Shown here one piece after another: positions 62,788-64,000 of a stretch of 64,000 nt of DNA (its first letter is position 1; every line of letters starts with the position of its first letter). This DNA comes from Pelomyxa schiedti. Lineage: Eukaryota > Evosea > Pelobiontida > Pelomyxidae. The DNA is taken from the NCBI GenBank assembly GCA_020536535.1, contig JAHLWZ010000819.1, positions 49,168 to 113,167 on the forward strand, in the 5' to 3' direction. The notes below the pieces were generated by a model. It was not told the origin of the DNA, did no database searches, and saw only the letters and a list, made by a program, of their open reading frames with translations. The position numbers and the translations under genes are program-made.

Positions 62788-63997
62788 TCAGTTGGATGAG
62801 AGAGGAAAAGGGAATAGGGTGGCACTCCAATTTAATGTGTCAGTGAGTTGCTGTGCCAAAAATCTTGCCTTGAGCACAGTCCTACCTGACCATGGATCAC
62901 AGAACATCATCACAAGTGCACCCTTCTCTGTCACCCCAACAGTGACAAGGCTGCCCATGCCACTCACCCTTTCAATTGGGAATTCTGGGGTTGCAAGTGA
63001 CACACTCAGAAAGGGCTGTGTTGGTTGGCTGAGCTTGAAGATCAACACCTGTGTATCCTTGGAAGGGGAGTTAACCCCACTGCTGTCTGCAATGCAAGCA
63101 AAGTGAATGTGGTCAAGCAACCAGGGCTTGCTTGGCAATGCGACCACAACATCACCAGATGGTGCAAGAAGCTCGTTCTTGGCAGTGATAAGCAGGCCAC
63201 TCCAAAACACATGTGCCTTCTTCTCCCGGAGTTTGGAAGAGACTTTACAATTCCATTTGACCACCACACTGCTGACCAGCACACCAGTCTCCAGTGACTT
63301 GGCAATATCAACCTGTATCCACATCAAATCACTGTGCTTTGTCATTGTATGCTCCTCACACATTATTGACACCTTGTCAGCCTCACCGAGCTTCACAGAC
63401 CACACAAGCCCACAATGTGTCGGAAATTCTCTGACTGTGAACACCTCTTCAGTGGAACCACTTTGGTGGAGGTTGAATGAAGAAGGAGGCACCTTCCACA
63501 CATGAATTGTGGTCTTACCAACACCTCCCACAATCAAAACCCACTTGCTGTTGCAGTCGTACAGGTGGAAGCCCTTATCCCCAAACCCACAATCCACCTT
63601 CCTCACAAAATCCTCACAATCTCGCAAATCTGGGTCTTGTGTCAACTTGTGGACAACCCGCCTGCGACCAAGTACGTCTCTCACGGCAAACCACCTGTCG
63701 ACGCGGGAGGACCACAGCATCGCCATTCTCGACGTGGGGCTCACCCACTCGCGTTCCGACCAGTAGTCGCTCTGGTACTCGCGGCTGGCGCTCACGACGG
63801 TCACCGAGTGTGCCGAGGGTCGCGGAGACCAACACCGCGAGGTAGCCGCAGCCCCGCCGCTCGTTCGTGCTGGCGTTCGTGGGCACGGGGGTGACGCGGG
63901 CGCAGAGCCACGAGGAGGGGCGCAGGACCCAGGGGAGGCCCAGGGAGTCCCGCAGCAGTGGCCCGCACACCGCCGCGAGCCTCGCTGGGCTCCCCAC
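62788..63997 (-). CDS. Intronless protein of unknown family, 5' end beyond the window
   Basis: One long open frame from about 63804 down to a TAA at 62788 shows no splice signals, unlike every other gene here. It encodes about 338 residues rich in beta-strand-like segments (KGFHLYDCNSKWVLIVGG, FPTHCGLVWSVKLGEADKVS, VSIMCEEHTM, GVLVSSVVVKWNC). Upstream, GC-rich sequence (63810-63997) is open in a different frame and encodes SPARLAAVCGPLLRDSLGLP and GYLAVLVSATLGTLG, which continues to the window edge. The two frames meet near 63800 with a one-base shift that no intron explains. The protein may be a propeller-like member of a lineage-specific family. No function is assigned. Confidence 0.5.
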
Positions 63998-64000
63998 CCC

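Noticed and set aside
62582-62830. Minus-strand poly Val-Leu frame
   Set aside because: Microsatellite translation without a gene context.

Overview
The window is nuclear DNA from a free-living, intron-rich eukaryotic microbe using the standard code (TAA, TAG and TGA all end well supported genes). It packs about 24 genes into 64 kb. Introns are mostly 40-60 nt, and intergenic gaps are from about 40 bp to 900 bp. The gene content (chitin synthase, an ER BiP ending in RDEL, ankyrin-like repeat proteins, a crinkler-like kinase domain, several large low-complexity proteins) fits an amoeboid protist, possibly an amoebozoan. The sequence alone does not fix the species. Gene models below were made by hand from reading frames, splice signals and family motifs. 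End coordinates are usually firm; a few internal junctions are not.

Layout, left to right. 1-490: end of a membrane protein. 0.7-5 kb: a UBXN7-type UBA-UAS-UBX protein and an SLC35F5-like transporter. 5-8.3 kb: a membrane-anchored M4-type metallopeptidase with IPT/TIG domains. 8.4-10.2 kb: an ankyrin-like repeat protein, facing a large MYND zinc-finger protein (10.25-14.2 kb, minus). 14.6-16.9 kb: ER HSP70 (BiP). 17.0-18.4 kb (minus): adenine/adenosine deaminase. 18.9-22 kb: a GRAM-VASt sterol-transfer protein. 22.2-26.4 kb: a three-domain tRNA ligase (ligase, kinase, cyclic phosphodiesterase). 26.7-27.3 kb: a C2 protein, facing a fidgetin-like AAA ATPase (27.5-30.2 kb, minus). 30.5-32.7 kb: a DNAJC7-type TPR/J co-chaperone. 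32.9-36.6 kb: an SPT20-like SAGA subunit. 36.7-37.9 kb (minus): a uL30/L7-family protein.

38.1-39.2 kb (minus): a crinkler-like kinase fragment with a frame break. 39.4-42.6 kb (minus): an AGC kinase of the Fpk1/phototropin-like type, which carries a convincing U12-type AT-AC intron. 43-45.2 kb: a secreted GH13 glycosidase. 45.4-46.9 kb: a serine-glycine repeat protein. 47.1-51.2 kb (minus): chitin synthase. 51.3-53.7 kb: a LIM-proline-rich-PH adaptor. 53.8-59.2 kb (minus): a secreted heparinase II/III-like lyase with duplicated carbohydrate-binding domains and a GPI-type tail. 59.3-61.9 kb (minus): the mRNA export receptor NXF1/TAP. 61.9-62.8 kb: a non-coding stretch with a perfect 30-bp palindrome, a tRNA-like block and a microsatellite. 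62.8-64 kb (minus): an intronless protein of unknown family that runs off the window.

Two themes stand out. The first is RNA processing: tRNA ligase, NXF1, SPT20, non-canonical GC-AG introns and one U12-type AT-AC intron. The second is the cell surface and secretory pathway: chitin synthase, polysaccharide lyase, amylase-family enzyme, metallopeptidase, BiP, nucleotide-sugar-type transporter, sterol transfer and flippase-kinase-like AGC kinase. The second would suit a walled or cyst-forming amoeba, but this is inference.
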